DNA from: Ailanthus altissimus
Taxonomy: Eukaryota > Streptophyta > Magnoliopsida > Sapindales > Simaroubaceae
DNA: 64,000 nucleotides
Direction: 5' to 3'
Assembly (NCBI GenBank): GCA_946807835.1
Contig: OX327684.1
Span: 16,764,501-16,828,500, forward strand
Shown: in pieces, positions 1 through 12,212 of the stretch
Numbering within the stretch: the first letter of the stretch is position 1
Layout: each line of letters begins with the position of its first letter
Notes under the pieces: generated by a model
Seen by the model: only the letters and a program-made list of their open reading frames with translations
Databases searched by the model: none
What the model was told of the DNA's origin: nothing
Position numbers and translations under genes: made by a program

Positions 1-849
1 AACAGCATTGCAGTAAAAATTAAGAGAGAGTCTTATTTTTTTTAAATCAATTTTTTGTAATCTTCTAATAGTTAACTAATTAGTTCAATATATGCACATG
101 GCCTCATGGAGTAAAAACTTTTTTTCCACATTAAAAATGTATTGCTTTCTTCTTTTTTATTTTATATTTTAAAATAATCTTATTTAAATAATTATTCGAT
201 AATATTTTTAAAAATAGATCTTTCGTAATTAAACTTTAATTTTATATAATTTTTACTTTAATATTTTAATATTAATCTTTTTAATTGATGCTTTACCCTT
301 ACATATATATGTCCATGTGCACAGTAATATGTTTAATTTAGTTATGATGTAAAATGTCATAATTTCAGTTATAATATGTGACCCCTGTAACTTTTCTTAA
401 GTAATGAGTACAATATTTTATGGAATGATTGGAGCATAAGTATAACAATGAGAGTATAAAAAATAAGTCAAGAGGCTATTTCGATAGTGGTATAAACTAT
501 AATGTGTCAGATTCTTATTTTAGAAAAGGTATAAAAACAATACACATTTTTAGTTAGAAGTCTGTCAAAGCCACTAAGGAGGATGAATTGACATATAATT
601 TTAGTAATGCTGCTAAAAGGCTTTGATCCAAAATAGGTCTCATATACCTTCCTATAAATGAGAGAAAATTTTTTTAGAAAAAAAAAGTAAAAATTAGAAA
701 ATCTATTCTATAACTAGAAGAGAGTCATCAATAGGATTCAAACTGAGACCTCAAAATCAAAACAAAAAATCATGGATTTAACCATTCGTACAACCCCTCT
801 TCGCTTTCTATTAAATTATATTAAGTTATAATTGTAACCTTCATATTGT
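1..849. other. AT-rich non-coding stretch
   Basis: No gene is seen. The stretch is AT-rich with A/T homopolymer runs and no ORF with family resemblance. It ends where sequence matching the LTR at 21208-21441 begins, so it probably replaced the missing part of the Tat element's 3' LTR by deletion or insertion. Confidence 0.5.
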
Positions 850-1087
850 ATATCCGCGTTACGAGCTGCTTCAGGTGCTTGAAATTCCATTTTTAATTCA
901 GATAAGGCTCGTGGTAGGGTTTGTAGTGTGGAACTAGGTATTTTGAAATCCTAAGCTTCGTCAGATTCTGAGCCAATCATAGCGTTGTAGGAGAGTTGGG
1001 CTGACTTCGGGCCTTTGGGCTCTCCTTTCTGGGTAAAGCCGAGCCTTAGGCCTCCTTGTTAGGCCTATAAGATTTCTAGGGGGAACA
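850..1087 (-). repeat. 3' LTR remnant of the Tat element
   Basis: Direct-repeat partner of about 21208-21441. Both share the run around GTTTGTAGTGTGGAAC and end in a CCTATAAGATTT block. On the minus strand the LTR would begin TGTTCCCCC at 1087. Only about 235 bp remain, and the distal part left of 850 is missing. Confidence 0.7.
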
Positions 1088-2401
1088 TGGGTCCATAAGT
1101 TTCTAGTTTTGATTAATCAAAGCTGAAAACTTTATACTTATTTCTTTTTCCTACTTTTGTAGCTCAGTATTTGCTATATGCTTGGAGGAATATTTGAGTA
1201 GGTCAATTGTTTTTTAGTAGGTAATGTTATCACTGCTCGGTGTTGTCATTTTTTTGAGTAGGTTAGCTATTCCGAGCAGATCACATTCTGATGTTCCCAA
1301 GTTTCCTTGTGTTTGCAATGAATCCTTGATATTTATGAACCGTCATGATGTATATCCTGAAACGTTACACCTGTTTCCTCTGAAGAGGTGTTTAGACGTG
1401 TGGCATCAATTGTAGTAATTAATTAATTTATATTGTATGGTTGAGGATTAATGAAATAGATCGTCGCGTCTATTTAATCTGTAATGACGTTATGGTGGCT
1501 CGAAAGATTTGGTTTATTGATTTTTGGATCGAACGATCCAAATTAAAGGCAATGATGGGATGTGTTTTAATTACGCCCGTAGATGTGAACCGAAGAGTCA
1601 GTCTTCTGAAGAGACATCTATTAAGTTGTGCAAGGATCGTAATTTTTCAATCTAAATGGACGGTCATGATCCTTATTAGCTCAGAGGCTACAAAAAGCCC
1701 TTGTTGGTGAAAAACGTTCCTTTGCTTATTGTCATCATCTTTCTTAAGTTGCTAGTCAGAATAATGCTTTTTAGTGCTCTTTGGTGTAATCTACAGAGGG
1801 TCATATTTGATTTTAGTACTTCAATAGGTTAGTGATATCTTTTCTTGTCGTTTCTTTTTGAATTCCTTACCATGCTTATTTTGTACTTGTTTGTTTGTTG
1901 CGTATTTTTGCCATTTTTAGTATTTGCCATGATTTCACTTGTAGCTCATTTCCTATTATTTTCTTTGTTTTGCTATTCATATTAGTGTAGTTGCCCTTCC
2001 ATTTTTCCTTTTGTGTTGATTTAGTCTTTAGAAGACTTATTTTCACAGCATCATAAAATAGAGATAGTTTAGATCCTTTCACCTCCATTAACATACTTCC
2101 TAAAGAAGAAATAGAGATTACAGAGGTCTCACTTGTCATAGGGATATATGGGGCCAGAGGGGGAGGTAATGTGGCTTTCACCTTGACGGTTAACGTTGCC
2201 ACCCCCGAGCAGGTGTTAAGTGTAGGTAAGGGCGAGTTAGGGGCTACTCTTTAGGAGGATCCTGTTCATGAGCTATAGGGTGAGGGTTTAGATGTTGAGG
2301 CCCTAGAATATGAGTTAGATAGGAGATACTAGAGGTCTTAGATGACCCATGAGGATCTTGATTCTTTAAGGACCACAAATAATATCCTGATACTATCACC
2401 T
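1088..2401. other. Degenerate non-coding part of the Tat element
   Basis: This lies between the 3' LTR remnant and the recognisable antisense ORF. Short ORFs at 1224-1415 and 1441-1710 show no family resemblance. It may hold the promoter or first part of the antisense ORF, or 3' UTR of the minus-strand element. Nothing firm can be called. Confidence 0.4.
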
Positions 2402-4981
2402 TTAGGCCTCCATCTCCTGATGACTATCCGAGCAGCCCTTTAGATGGAGAAATGGCAATCCATACTGAATTTCTCAAACTAGGACTTCGGCTACCTATAC
2501 AACCGCATTATGCTCGGATGCTGGCCCACTTATGTGTAGCTTCCTTCTAATTAGGTTTGAACTCATAGAGGGTTCTAATTGGTTTATACGCCTTATGGCC
2601 AAGGGCATAGTTGTCATTACCCCATTATCAGGAGCTATGCCACTTGTACCACTTTAGCAACAGCGCGAGGAAACAGATGGGCTTTTATTATCTCTCTTTC
2701 CATGGCTTCCAGAACCTCATCCTTATTCGCTTTTCCTTTAATAAGAGCTAGAAAGGGAAATGGTTCTTCATTAGGGATGAGTAGGGTCAAGAGGTCCCTA
2801 GGCACAGAGGAGGGCAGAACTGGGTTGTCCTTACAAGTTTTTTTTTTAAATGCAGGTCTTCATTTTATCCTTTACTTCTTTAGTTGTTCTTCCTATTTGT
2901 CTTCTTTTTTCTTTACTCTCTAACATTTTATGAAAACTTCAGAAACATGGGTGATTAATTTTGAAGTATCCGAAAATCATCGTGCTTAGATACAAACTGT
3001 TTTTGCACATATCTCTTTTGTGCAAAATTTTATTTTTGGTCCGAGCCTCTTGCAATCAGGCTTAATATTTGAGCCCCCCCCATAATTAGGGGTGGACAAT
3101 TTTGGGTTTGGGTCGGGATGCCAAAATGTGTCCCTATTGGGGACACATTTCAGGTCGGGACGGATCAGGTCAAAAAAATTATTTTGAAATGACGTAGTTT
3201 TGATTTAGGTTTGGGATCGATCGGGATAATTTGGAATGGTATAGAATGGTTCGGGGCAATTCGAGATGGGTTCAAGATAATTTGGAACAATTCGGGATAG
3301 CTTGGGATGGTTCGGGTTGGGTTCGGGACAGTTCAAATTGAGTTTGAGATTTCCTGAACCTATTCCCGTTCCCATCCAGACCCAAAATTTTGGGACGAGT
3401 TAGGTCGGGATGGGTAAAATTTAGGAATAATGCCTACCTTTACCCATAACATATCCTGTAGACGTAATAAGTCTTTATAGTTCGTCATTTTCTTTCATTC
3501 CCTTTTATCTTTGCCATTGATCATTTTTTTTGTACAGGAATACCTGAACAAGGGGAGAGGATAGAAGGAAGAGGGAGCGAGTCGAAGGTTTTGGCTCATC
3601 ATCCGAAGGTTAAGGTGATCTAAACCTTGACAATGTAATGAGGCTCCTCTTCTTTCTTGAGGGGCAAGGTTGGACTATGGCCCATGTTGATAGAGGTCAC
3701 AGACAGATGGCTCTTGCTATTAGAGATCGAGGAAGCACCTGAAGAGGCAGGGAGTCTGAAGCCTCAAAATATGGGAAAAGTGCAAGCCCCTGCCCACTAT
3801 GTGAGCCAGAGCGAGTGTCTAGCACCTAAGGTAGGGTGCAGACAACACCAACCAGGGTATCAACCCAGACTCCCCTTTATATTCCTCGATTGACAGGATA
3901 GTTCAACTCAATGGTGCCTTTACTGCAATAGGGTTTGCGTTTAACAGTGACTCCTTAGGTCTTAATTTCTAAGAGGCAGAGAGATCTGGCCTACATGATC
4001 CCTGTGATACAAGAGATAGAAAGATACATCGATCCTGCTTGGCCATCTCGGGTGTTGAAGATGGACTCTAACATAGGGTTTATATTGTTATGGGTATTGC
4101 TATGGATGTAAGACTCATATCCCTTCTCTTCTTTTTATTTTTTTGTACCTCATAACACTAGTCATTTTTATTTATAGTCTGCCTTTGCTTTCTCTTAGTT
4201 CGGTACCGATATCGTAAATATAATGGCAGGTCTCCGCAAAGTAAGGCAGAAGGTGCAGTAAGCCAGGTAAGAGGTCGAGCAAGAGCACCAAAAGGCACGC
4301 AATCTGGCAGGTCAGATTAAAGATCTTGAGATTAATTAGACCTAGGCCAATAGTAAAGTGTTCAAGCTTGAATGCCAGAAGTACTTACTGGAGCAGGAAA
4401 TGGCAAACTCAATGGCTTTAGCTAAAAACTGCACCACCGAGTTAGTAGAGCTCGAAAGACAACTTACTGTAGCGTACAGAGAGAGGTAACTAATCGTGCA
4501 GATTATAGCTAACTTGGCTAGCCAAATTGAGGAACTTCAGGGATCCTGGTCAGCTGGTCACACTGAGGGGTTTCGTCAAGTGGTGAAATAGGGTATTCAT
4601 AAGTTGGTCGACCTTTTTTATGAGAGCTACCCCAAGATCGACCTCCAGTAGATGTGGGATATGGTCTCCGGTGGGTAAGGACCTAAGAGGGAGACCTTAC
4701 AGGCTCAAGATGCTGATAACTCAAGTCTTGAGGCATAATCTGCTGAACTGTTGACATTGTTCCTCGTTTCAACTTCATTAGCTGCCTGAGATTTAGCGGT
4801 TCAGCAATCAAGCCCTACTCTCGCCCCTCCAGAAGTTTTTACTCAGATGACTTAAAGCGAGGCTCCTCAGACCACTACCCTCATCCCCGCTTCCAGGAGA
4901 TAGGGCTTGTCTTCAGCTACTACTCAGGAGGGTGATCCTATTGCTGACCTGCGGTCTTATGATGCAGCCTCTGCTGCTTAA
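2402..4981 (+). pseudogene. Antisense additional ORF of the Tat element (gypsy-transposon-like, coiled-coil), degenerate
   Basis: On the strand opposite to pol, the translation from about 2402 reads a proline-rich start (RPPSPDDYPSSPLDGE) and then a stretch like 'EFLKLGLRLPIQPHYARML'. It continues through a region with stops to about 2900. This matches the N-terminal pattern of the plant 'putative gypsy type transposon' domain, found in extra ORFs of Tat elements. Sequence from about 4246 to 4640 is rich in E, K, Q and L (for example KLECQKYLLEQEMANSMALA), as expected for the coiled-coil C-terminus of such proteins; a Ser/Thr/Pro-rich tail ends near 4981. Many in-frame stops and an inserted TG-rich repeat (3083-3440) make it non-functional. 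The biological role of this ORF class is unknown. Confidence 0.6.
3083..3440. repeat. MITE-like repeat with imperfect terminal inverted repeats
   Basis: Begins with AATTAGGGGTGGACAATTTTG and contains iterated 'GGATGGTTCGGG'-type words. The right side contains a block whose reverse complement begins AATTTTGGGTCTGGATGGG, an imperfect inverse of the left AATTTTGGGTTTGGGTCGGG. The size suits a non-autonomous DNA element (possibly hAT-derived, since GGGGTGGCAA-like ends occur in that group). No clear target duplication was found, so the boundaries are approximate. Confidence 0.35.
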
Positions 4982-5309
4982 GAATGATTTTTTCATTTTC
5001 TTGTTAATGTAATTTTTTCTTCTTTTTTTTGTACTCTGAACTACAATATTACTTTATTTTGAATGAAAAAAGCTTGTTTTCCTAATTTTCTCAAGTATTT
5101 TTGTTGAAGTTTTTTTCTGCCCTCTCATTCTTGTTGCATGTTATTTTTTTTGAAGATGTCTTGACTCACTTGTATTGATGAATTTTATCTATGAATTTCT
5201 TTTGCATGGAAGTAAAATCTGATAGGTAGATAGTGACAGAATAATGTTGATTCGGTTAAGGGAATCCTATTCAGACCCTAAAGCATGTTGAATATACTTG
5301 TGCAAACAA

Positions 5310-6062
5310 TAGAGCAACTTATTTGAATGTCGCACCCCTTAAAGGATAACCTCGAAGAGTGTTGAACCTTATTGCATTGATTTAGGTAATTCCTTTGAGT
5401 GTCGTACCCTATACGGGATAACCTTAAAGAGTGTTGAACCCTCTTGAGCTGATCCGAGTAACCTATTTGAGTACCACACCTCCTAAATGGTAACCTCAAA
5501 AGCGTTAAACTCTTTAATATTAGTCTGGATAACTCCTTTGAATGTCGTACCTCTTAAGGGATAACCTCAAAGAGCGTTGAACCTTGATGTGCTAATTTGG
5601 GTAACCCCTTTGAGTATCGCACCCTTAAAGGGATAACCTCAAAGAGCATTGACTTTTTTTTGCTGATATGGGTAACCCCTTTGAATGTCGCACCCTCTAA
5701 GGGATAACCTCATAGAGTGTTGACAATTTTCTTGCTGATCTGGGTAACCTATTTAAGTGCTGCACCTCGTAAGGAATAACCTTAAAGAGCGTCAACTTCT
5801 ACTAAACTGAACTAGGTAACCTCTTGGAGTGCCACATCCCCTAAGAGATAACCTTAAAGAGCATTGAACTTTACCAAGCTGATCCAGGTAACCCTTTTGA
5901 GTGTTGCACCCGTTATGGGATAACCTCAAAGAGTATTAAACCCTGCCAAGCTAATCCAGGTAACCTCTTTGAGTGCCACACCTTGTAAGGGATAACTTAA
6001 AGAGCATTGACCTTTTTCTTGCAGATTTGGGTAACTTGTTTTAGTGTTATACCTCCTAAGGG
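5310..6062. repeat. 72-bp tandem repeat array in the 3' region of the Tat element
   Basis: About eleven diverged units, recognisable by 'GAGTGTCGCACC' followed by 'GGGATAACCTCAAAGAG'. The unit word recurs near 5324, 5396, 5469, 5540, 5613, 5684, 5755, 5828, 5898, 5970 and 6041, a period of about 72 bp. The array resumes at 7788-7830 after the LTR inserted at 6068-7787. The period is a multiple of three, so a short minus-strand frame (5499-5278) repeats a peptide with 'VQHSxRLS'. Arrays in the pol-to-LTR region are known for Tat/Ogre elements and can seed satellites. Confidence 0.85.
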
Positions 6063-6067
6063 ATAAC

Positions 6068-7787
6068 TGATAAGGGCATACCTATACTAGTATATTTAGT
6101 CTTTAACTTTCGTATTTTACTCCAAATCATGAAAAATTAGCTATTTAATTATGTTTTTTTTTATTATACATAGGTGTGCGACAAAAAATATGATGTATAA
6201 GAATAAATGAGAGGCAAAACAGACGCAAAATAAAGCAGATATGATAATTTTACGAGACTAGGCCGAAACAGGGATGGGCATTGTGGCGCCTAAGGCTAGG
6301 AACTGTAGTGTCCAATTCTAGAACCTAGAGCACCGCGGCGCCTAGTGCGATAATGAAGACATCCACTTTTTTTAGTTCTATTTTGACTTGGATTTGAATC
6401 CCCTCGTTTCTAAGGTTTCTCATTCCTATAAAAACATTCCTTTGAGGGAAAAACAAAAACTTTAGATAGGTAAAAACTTAGAGAAATAATTCACACATAA
6501 AATCAAAGATCAAAGCCAAAAAATTAATATTCAAGTTCAAGATTGAAGATTCAAGCCAAAGAAGAGAGAGAAGCAAACCAAGATGTCTTCTTGATTAGTT
6601 TTTCTTTTATTTTCTTATTATTATATTTTTGTTCCTTCTGTTCTTCATGGATTGGTTTGATACTCTTAGTTTTATGATAAACTAAATTTGTTTATCCAGG
6701 GTTAGACTTTTGAACCTAGTATGTAGTTCAATTTTGTTAATTCTTAGTTTATGAACTTAATACATACAAATGATTTATTTTATCTTGTGTTTAATCCTTT
6801 CATTATATCTGGCTAATATTTTGAATGATTGAGGAACCATGATGAACTTGACAAAGGGATTCATGTGTTTTACGTAGGATAGTTTAATGCATGATCATAG
6901 AGTAATAACTATAAGTTCTATCTAAAATACTTAAATACCTAGATGGCATTTATTACATAATTTAGACTTGATCTTAATGAATTACATTCTAATTTGATTA
7001 CCATAGACATATAGGTGATTGTTAGAATGCGTAATAGAGTCATTTGACCATCGATAGAGGTTTATGATGAGATTAGTGTCTAAGCCAATCAATTCATATT
7101 AAGTGATTAACTAAGATATTAATTAGTCCATTGAAATATTAGGGGATGAGTCTATACCCTAGATTATTATCTTTTGGTGAATTTATCTCTTGTTTGTTGT
7201 TGTTTAGGTTGATTTAATTAATAGAATTAAGTTAGTTGAATAAATTTCAAATTTTAGTTTTTCTAAATAAAGTTAAGTAGTTATAATTTTAGTACTTAAT
7301 TGAAAGAATTAGATCACATGCCATAATAGAGTCATTTATAATAGAGTCAATCACCTATATGTCTATGGTAATTAAATTAGAATGTAATTCATTAAGATCA
7401 ATTCTAAATTATAGAGTCATTCGACCATCGATAGAGGCTTGTGATGAGATTAGTGTCTAATCTAATCAATTCATATTAAGTGAGTAACTAAGATATTAAT
7501 TAGTCCAATAAAATATTAGGGGATGAGTCTATACCCTAGATTATTATCTTTTGGTGAATTTATCTCTTGTTTGTTGTTGTTTAGGTTGATTTAATTGATA
7601 TAATTAAGTTAGTTAAATAAATTTCAGATTTTAGTTTTTTTTAAATAAAAGTTAAGTAATTATAATTTTAGTACTTAATTGAAAGAATTAGATCACATAG
7701 TCCTTGTAGGAATGATATCTACACTTAACTCCTATATTAATTGATATGATAGTGTGCGTTTACGCTTAACTACTATAGCATCAGTCA
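6068..7787 (+). mobile_element. Solo LTR (TGATAAGGG type, Athila-like family B)
   Basis: Starts TGATAAGGGC and ends CATCAGTCA, flanked by ATAAC on both sides (6063-6067 and 7788-7792). It interrupts the 72-bp array. The first 200 bases resemble the start of the LTR at 61457 (shared 'GCTATTTAATT' and 'CAAATCAT' words in the same order), so this is a relative of the gypsy LTRs at 51057 and 56598. A GC-rich block lies at 6278-6345. A segment of about 290 bp is duplicated inside it (about 7037-7318 and about 7410-7699). No internal coding region remains. Confidence 0.8.
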
Positions 7788-8140
7788 ATAACTTCAAAGA
7801 GCATTGAACCTTGTTTGTGCAGTTAGCATTGCAAATGAGGGTATGAACAGCCATTTAGTCTCGTAGTCATGCAAGAAAATGATCACATTAGTATGATTTC
7901 ATTCAATTTTGAGAAGTATATAGCATAAAACACTTATTCTTCGAAAGGTCAAGCAATATCAAAAGTATTAAGGATAATACTTTTTCAATAGCTCGACATT
8001 CCATGGTTTCTTTCCTACCTTCTCATCAATTCCTTCAAGCTCATAGGCTCTTTTTATTCTCTTAATCATATTGTAAGGCTTTTTTTTCAAGTTGGATTGA
8101 GGACTCCATCTACCGGATTCTTGTTATTGAGGACAACCAT
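7788..8140 (-). pseudogene. Tat pol, integrase C-terminal end
   Basis: A minus-strand frame across about 8130-7960 contains 'PYNMIKRIKRAYELEG' and ends 'PWNVELLKKYYP'. These match the terminal part of Tat integrases (usual pattern: a PY..xx..GAY.LE..DG block, then a W N xx xL(K/R)xYYx ending). The domain is split from its upstream part at 10110 by the LTR-like unit at 8141-10109, and frames shift several times. Left of about 7960 is non-coding 3' sequence ending in the remnant of the 72-bp array. Confidence 0.65.
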
Positions 8141-10109
8141 GTTAGGGTCGATGCTTACGTGTTATCCCTGAATGTACATATACTTGTGTATTTATACAAG
8201 TGTGCATTCCCATTAAATTGCTAATACCTATTTATATGGTATTATGTATGAACGTTACAGATATTGTAGATCTGAAAGAGTTCGGATCAGATCTAAAGGT
8301 GTTTAGATAAAGGCTCATAGTTAGCCACGCTGAGAGATATAATTGCTAAATGTTAGCACAATTAAGTGTAGCTGGTTATAATACTCAACAGATCCAAGAA
8401 TTAGAGCCTTGTCTGTAATGAGACATAGACCTGGGAGTATACTAGTAACTGTATAGTTACAAGAGTTACAATCGGGTGCCAAAAAATGCAAGTTGCGTAA
8501 GTATGTTCTCGAATAATTGTCCTTGATCTATTTTTGTCGATGCGGGTCTATTGGTGGATATTTTTAATATAGATCAGCATATGTTATACCTATAGGGTAT
8601 AGATGGTCGTTCCTAGCCAACTATGCTTGGAGCTCGTATTGACATATGGATATCCAGTTAGGACTGGATATAGGACAGACTCACGAGGGCCTCCAATAGA
8701 CATCCTATATAAGCCGTCAACAGAGGGTCCTCTCAAGTTGAGTAGTATACGTGGTCCTTTGACCTGAGTGCTATGATGGGCTTGTAAGTTATCCATCATA
8801 CTTTGGTTTCATGCATGTCACAGACCTTTTATGGTGTGACCGTTGGGTGTCGCTGGGTATGGTCCGATGCTTATGGAGTTTGGTGTGTACAGATACGGGA
8901 TCCGTCAGCTCGTATAGGGAGTTTGATATCTAGATGCTTCAAAATTGTATCTCAAAAATTCTTATGGCCACAAGTATCAATCCCGAGAAATAGTTCTGTC
9001 AGGGTAGAACAATATGGCAAAGGAGTTTTCGCATATTGTTCAGTGAGATACAGGTCTAGAGATAAGATATAGATGAACACTAGGGCATTTGACGGTGATA
9101 ATCTATATCCCCGCACATCCAGGATATCTCAATGGAGGGACTATACATATGCGTTGTAACCGCAGCTTGTATGGTTCAATGCGCGGATTTGTATATCCAT
9201 GACTTGTGCGTGGGGCATTATTCACGGACTCATAGAATAGTTCTATTTGACGAATCGGGTGTAGGACCTAGGGAGTCCTGCGATATGGAGTGTACTCGTT
9301 GTGCATTAGGACAGCGTGTCGGATTAAATTGTTTAATCCAGCAATATTCAGCATTACTACTGGAATACATAGCGTATTGTGAACCATCGGTTGAGTTTAC
9401 CCAAGTGTGGGATTTGGTGGAACCCACTAGGGGGTAAACTTAGTAACTATTTATGAGGGGCAAAATGGTCATTTCTCAGTTTGATTATTTAATAGTTAAA
9501 TAATCAAAATTTCTTTCTTTTTATATTATATAGTATTATATATTATATTATTATATTTATATTATATAATATATATATATATAAAGAAAGAAAGAAAGAG
9601 AAGTAAGAGAATTAAGGCCAAAACGGCTGAGAGGAAGAAAGAAATGAAGGAGAGGAAGAAAAGAGAAAGAAGAGAAGAAAAGGAAAAAGAAAGGGAGGAA
9701 AAAAAATGAAATTGTTTCATTTTTTTCCTATGCTTCCAATTGAAGTAATTATGAATTGCTTCAATTCTCCATTTCTTATCTTTTTGGAGAAACAGATGTA
9801 AATTTACTCCCGGCCATTTTGAGGATTAAGAGTTAATCTCAGGTTGAATATAGAGCTGTTGTTCAAGCTTACCAAGGCCACCGAGTTGGTGATTAGAACT
9901 GCACGCGATTTGGTCTCCATGCAGACTCTAGGAAAAACACGTGTATAATGTTACTCGTTTGGTGAGTTCTCTAGCTCCCATTAATATATTAATGAGATTA
10001 ATATATTTATTTATTATGTTTATTGCAAAATTTACACATTTTCGCTGCGTTAGGCAATAGACATAATTGCACATGCATACACCCACGTGTCTTAGATCCT
10101 CCGCCAACA
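8141..10109 (+). mobile_element. LTR-like unit, family A copy 1
   Basis: Starts TGTTAGGGTCGATGC and ends CGCCAACA. The flanks are AACCA (8136-8140) and AACCC (10110-10114), a near-perfect 5-bp target duplication. It carries no coding potential; the ORFs at 8590-9437 are incidental. It is homologous to the units at 12213, 15419, 44852 and 55916, sharing 'GATGCGGGTCT' and the ordered block around 'GACCTGAGTGC'. It lies inside the Tat integrase. It is best read as a solo LTR of an unidentified element, or as a complete non-coding element. Confidence 0.75.
9530..9600. repeat. AT-rich simple repeat
   Basis: A (TA)n/TATTATA run followed by a purine GAAA-rich tract inside family A copy 1. The equivalent tract in copy 5 is at about 63585-63745, so it belongs to the element. 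Confidence 0.8.
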
Positions 10110-12212
10110 AACCCTTCTCAACACTAGATTACCTTCCATAAATTCAACTTTCTTGTTGTAATGCCTTGCTACCTTATATTGATAAGCAGCTACTCAGATT
10201 TGGGCCTTCTCTCTCATTTGTTCGACCAAATCTAAATGCCGTATGAGTAATTTATTGTTGGTAGCTTTTGAAAAGTGCAGCACCTAGTGTGTTGGTATCC
10301 TGACTTTAGCAGGAATTACAGCTTCACAACCAAAGGCTAATGAAAATGAAGTCTTCCTTATAATTGTTTTGCTTATAGTTCTTAGAGCTGAGAGCACCTC
10401 AGGTAGTTCCTCCACCCAACCTTATTTTTTATCTATGAGCTTTTTTTTTCCAGTAACTTTTTAATGCTCTTATTAGATGATTCTACCTGGCAATTGGTTT
10501 TGAGGTGCGCTGGTGATGCGAACAAGAGTTGAACTCCTAACTGCTTACAAAAATCTTTGAAGTTATTGTTGTCAAACTATTTCTCATTGTTAGTGATCAC
10601 TGTGTAGGGGATCCCAAATCAACATACCGCGTTCCTCCAAACGAAATCCTGCACACTTTTTTTGGTGATCTTCGATAGTAGCTCGTCTTTGATCTACTTA
10701 GTAAAATAATATATTGCTACCACTGCATATTTACAAGATCCCTTTCCTCAAGGTAATGATCCTATCAGATCTAACCCCTATTGAGCAAAATGCCATGATC
10801 TTGCCATCGTGGTTAGTTCTTTAGCTAATGCTCAGATCTTGTCTGTGAACCTCTATCATGCATTACACCATTTGACTAGATCCTTTGCGTCTTAGATGAC
10901 GATTGGCTAATAGTAACCAGTCTTGAAGACTTTCTAGGCTTCCACCTCAAAATGGTTGCCATAAATCACTTCATAAATTTCTCTGAATACCCTATTAACT
11001 TCTTATAGTTCCAAGCACCTCATATAAGGGTAAGAAAAATCCTACTTATACAGCACTTCTTCAATATTCGAGTATCAAGCTGCTTGGTATTTGAGCTTGC
11101 GGGCCTCTCGTTTATCATCTGGGGTGGTTCTATTTTAGATGTAGTCTCAAATCGAATTAATCGGTAGGGTTGGGGGTTGATTTGCATTATATGTTCTTCC
11201 TCCTGTATGCTAAGTGCGGGTATAAACTCTATAAGAACTATCCTGGGTTGCCAAGCTTCTTCGTTGGAAGCCAATCTTGCTATCACATTAGCTTAATGGT
11301 TTTTACTCCTCAAGATTAATTCTACTTTGGCTTCACTAAACTAAACTATCAAGCTTTTGACCTTCTTTAGGTATGCTAGCATGTTTTCTTCTCGGGCTTC
11401 AAAGTTGTCATTCACCTAATTGACCATTAGTTGGGAATCACTCTTCAATAGTATTAGTGTGACCGCTATAGCACGGGCCACTTTTAATCCAACTAGGAGA
11501 GCTTCATACTCAGCTTCTTTGTTAGAGGCTTTTAACTCAAATTTGACAGCATAACATATTTTGTCTCCTTCTGGGATAGTAAAAACTCTCCCTGCTCTGC
11601 ACCTTCAAAAATTAAATGCTTCATCAATGTAAAGCATCCAAGTTGTACTATTTCACTATGTCCCCTCCTCAATCTCTAGCCTTCCTTGCGCACACTCTAC
11701 CATAAAATCAGTTAGGGCTTGTCCCTCGATAGTTGCTTGGGATTTATACTGTATGTCAAACTAGCTCAGCTCTATCGACCATCTAACTAGATGTCCTAAC
11801 AAGTCTGGTTTATGTAAAATTTATCTAAGGGGTAGGTTTGTTATGATCACAATTGTATGGGCCTGGAAGTAGGGTCGTAGCTTTCTTCTTGATATAGTAA
11901 GGGCAAAGTCTAGCTTCTTTGTGGGAGGGTATCTACTCTCTAGATTGGTAAAGGATTTGGTAGCAAAGTAAACAGGTCGCTAAACCTCCATATTTTCTTT
12001 GACTAATACTGAGCTTATTGCTTTACTTGAGATACCAAGATACAATATTAGCTCATCCTCTTGAACTGAGATAGTAAGGTGCATAGGTTATGAGAGATAA
12101 GCCATGAGCTGCTAAAAAACTTCTTCACAATCTAAGGTCCATTGATTTCTCTCTTTTCTCTTTATAGAGTGAAAGAACTCGAAGCACTTATCTATGGCTC
12201 AAGATATGTATA
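10110..12212 (-). pseudogene. Tat pol: RNase H, archaeal-type RNase H and integrase, degenerate
   Basis: From 12212 leftward, frames show an RT-RNase H segment with 'LYLGISSKAISSVLV' and 'PVYFATKSFTNLESRYPP' at about 12080-11880. A second RNase H follows with 'MLYIDEAFNF', 'KASNKEAEYEALLVGL' and 'LLKSDSQLMVN' at about 11640-11400; this is the archaeal-type aRNH that marks Tat elements. Integrase follows at about 10950-10120, with pieces such as 'FGCEAVIPAKV'. Stops and shifts are frequent. The ORF at 11286-11020 is the linker between aRNH and integrase. The right end joins RT sequence interrupted by the family A unit at 12213, the left end by the unit at 8141. Confidence 0.75.

Noticed and set aside
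5278..6062. Possible CRISPR-like or regulatory repeat array
   Set aside because: Repeats are head-to-tail, diverged, without unique spacers, and the genome is a plant's.
8130..8137. ATTGAGGACAAC resembling the AGGA hairpin
   Set aside because: The stem is not complementary beyond three pairs and it lies in minus-strand integrase sequence.
8590..9437. Several overlapping ORFs suggesting a small gene
   Set aside because: They fall inside family A copy 1 and are not kept open in copies 2, 3 or 5.
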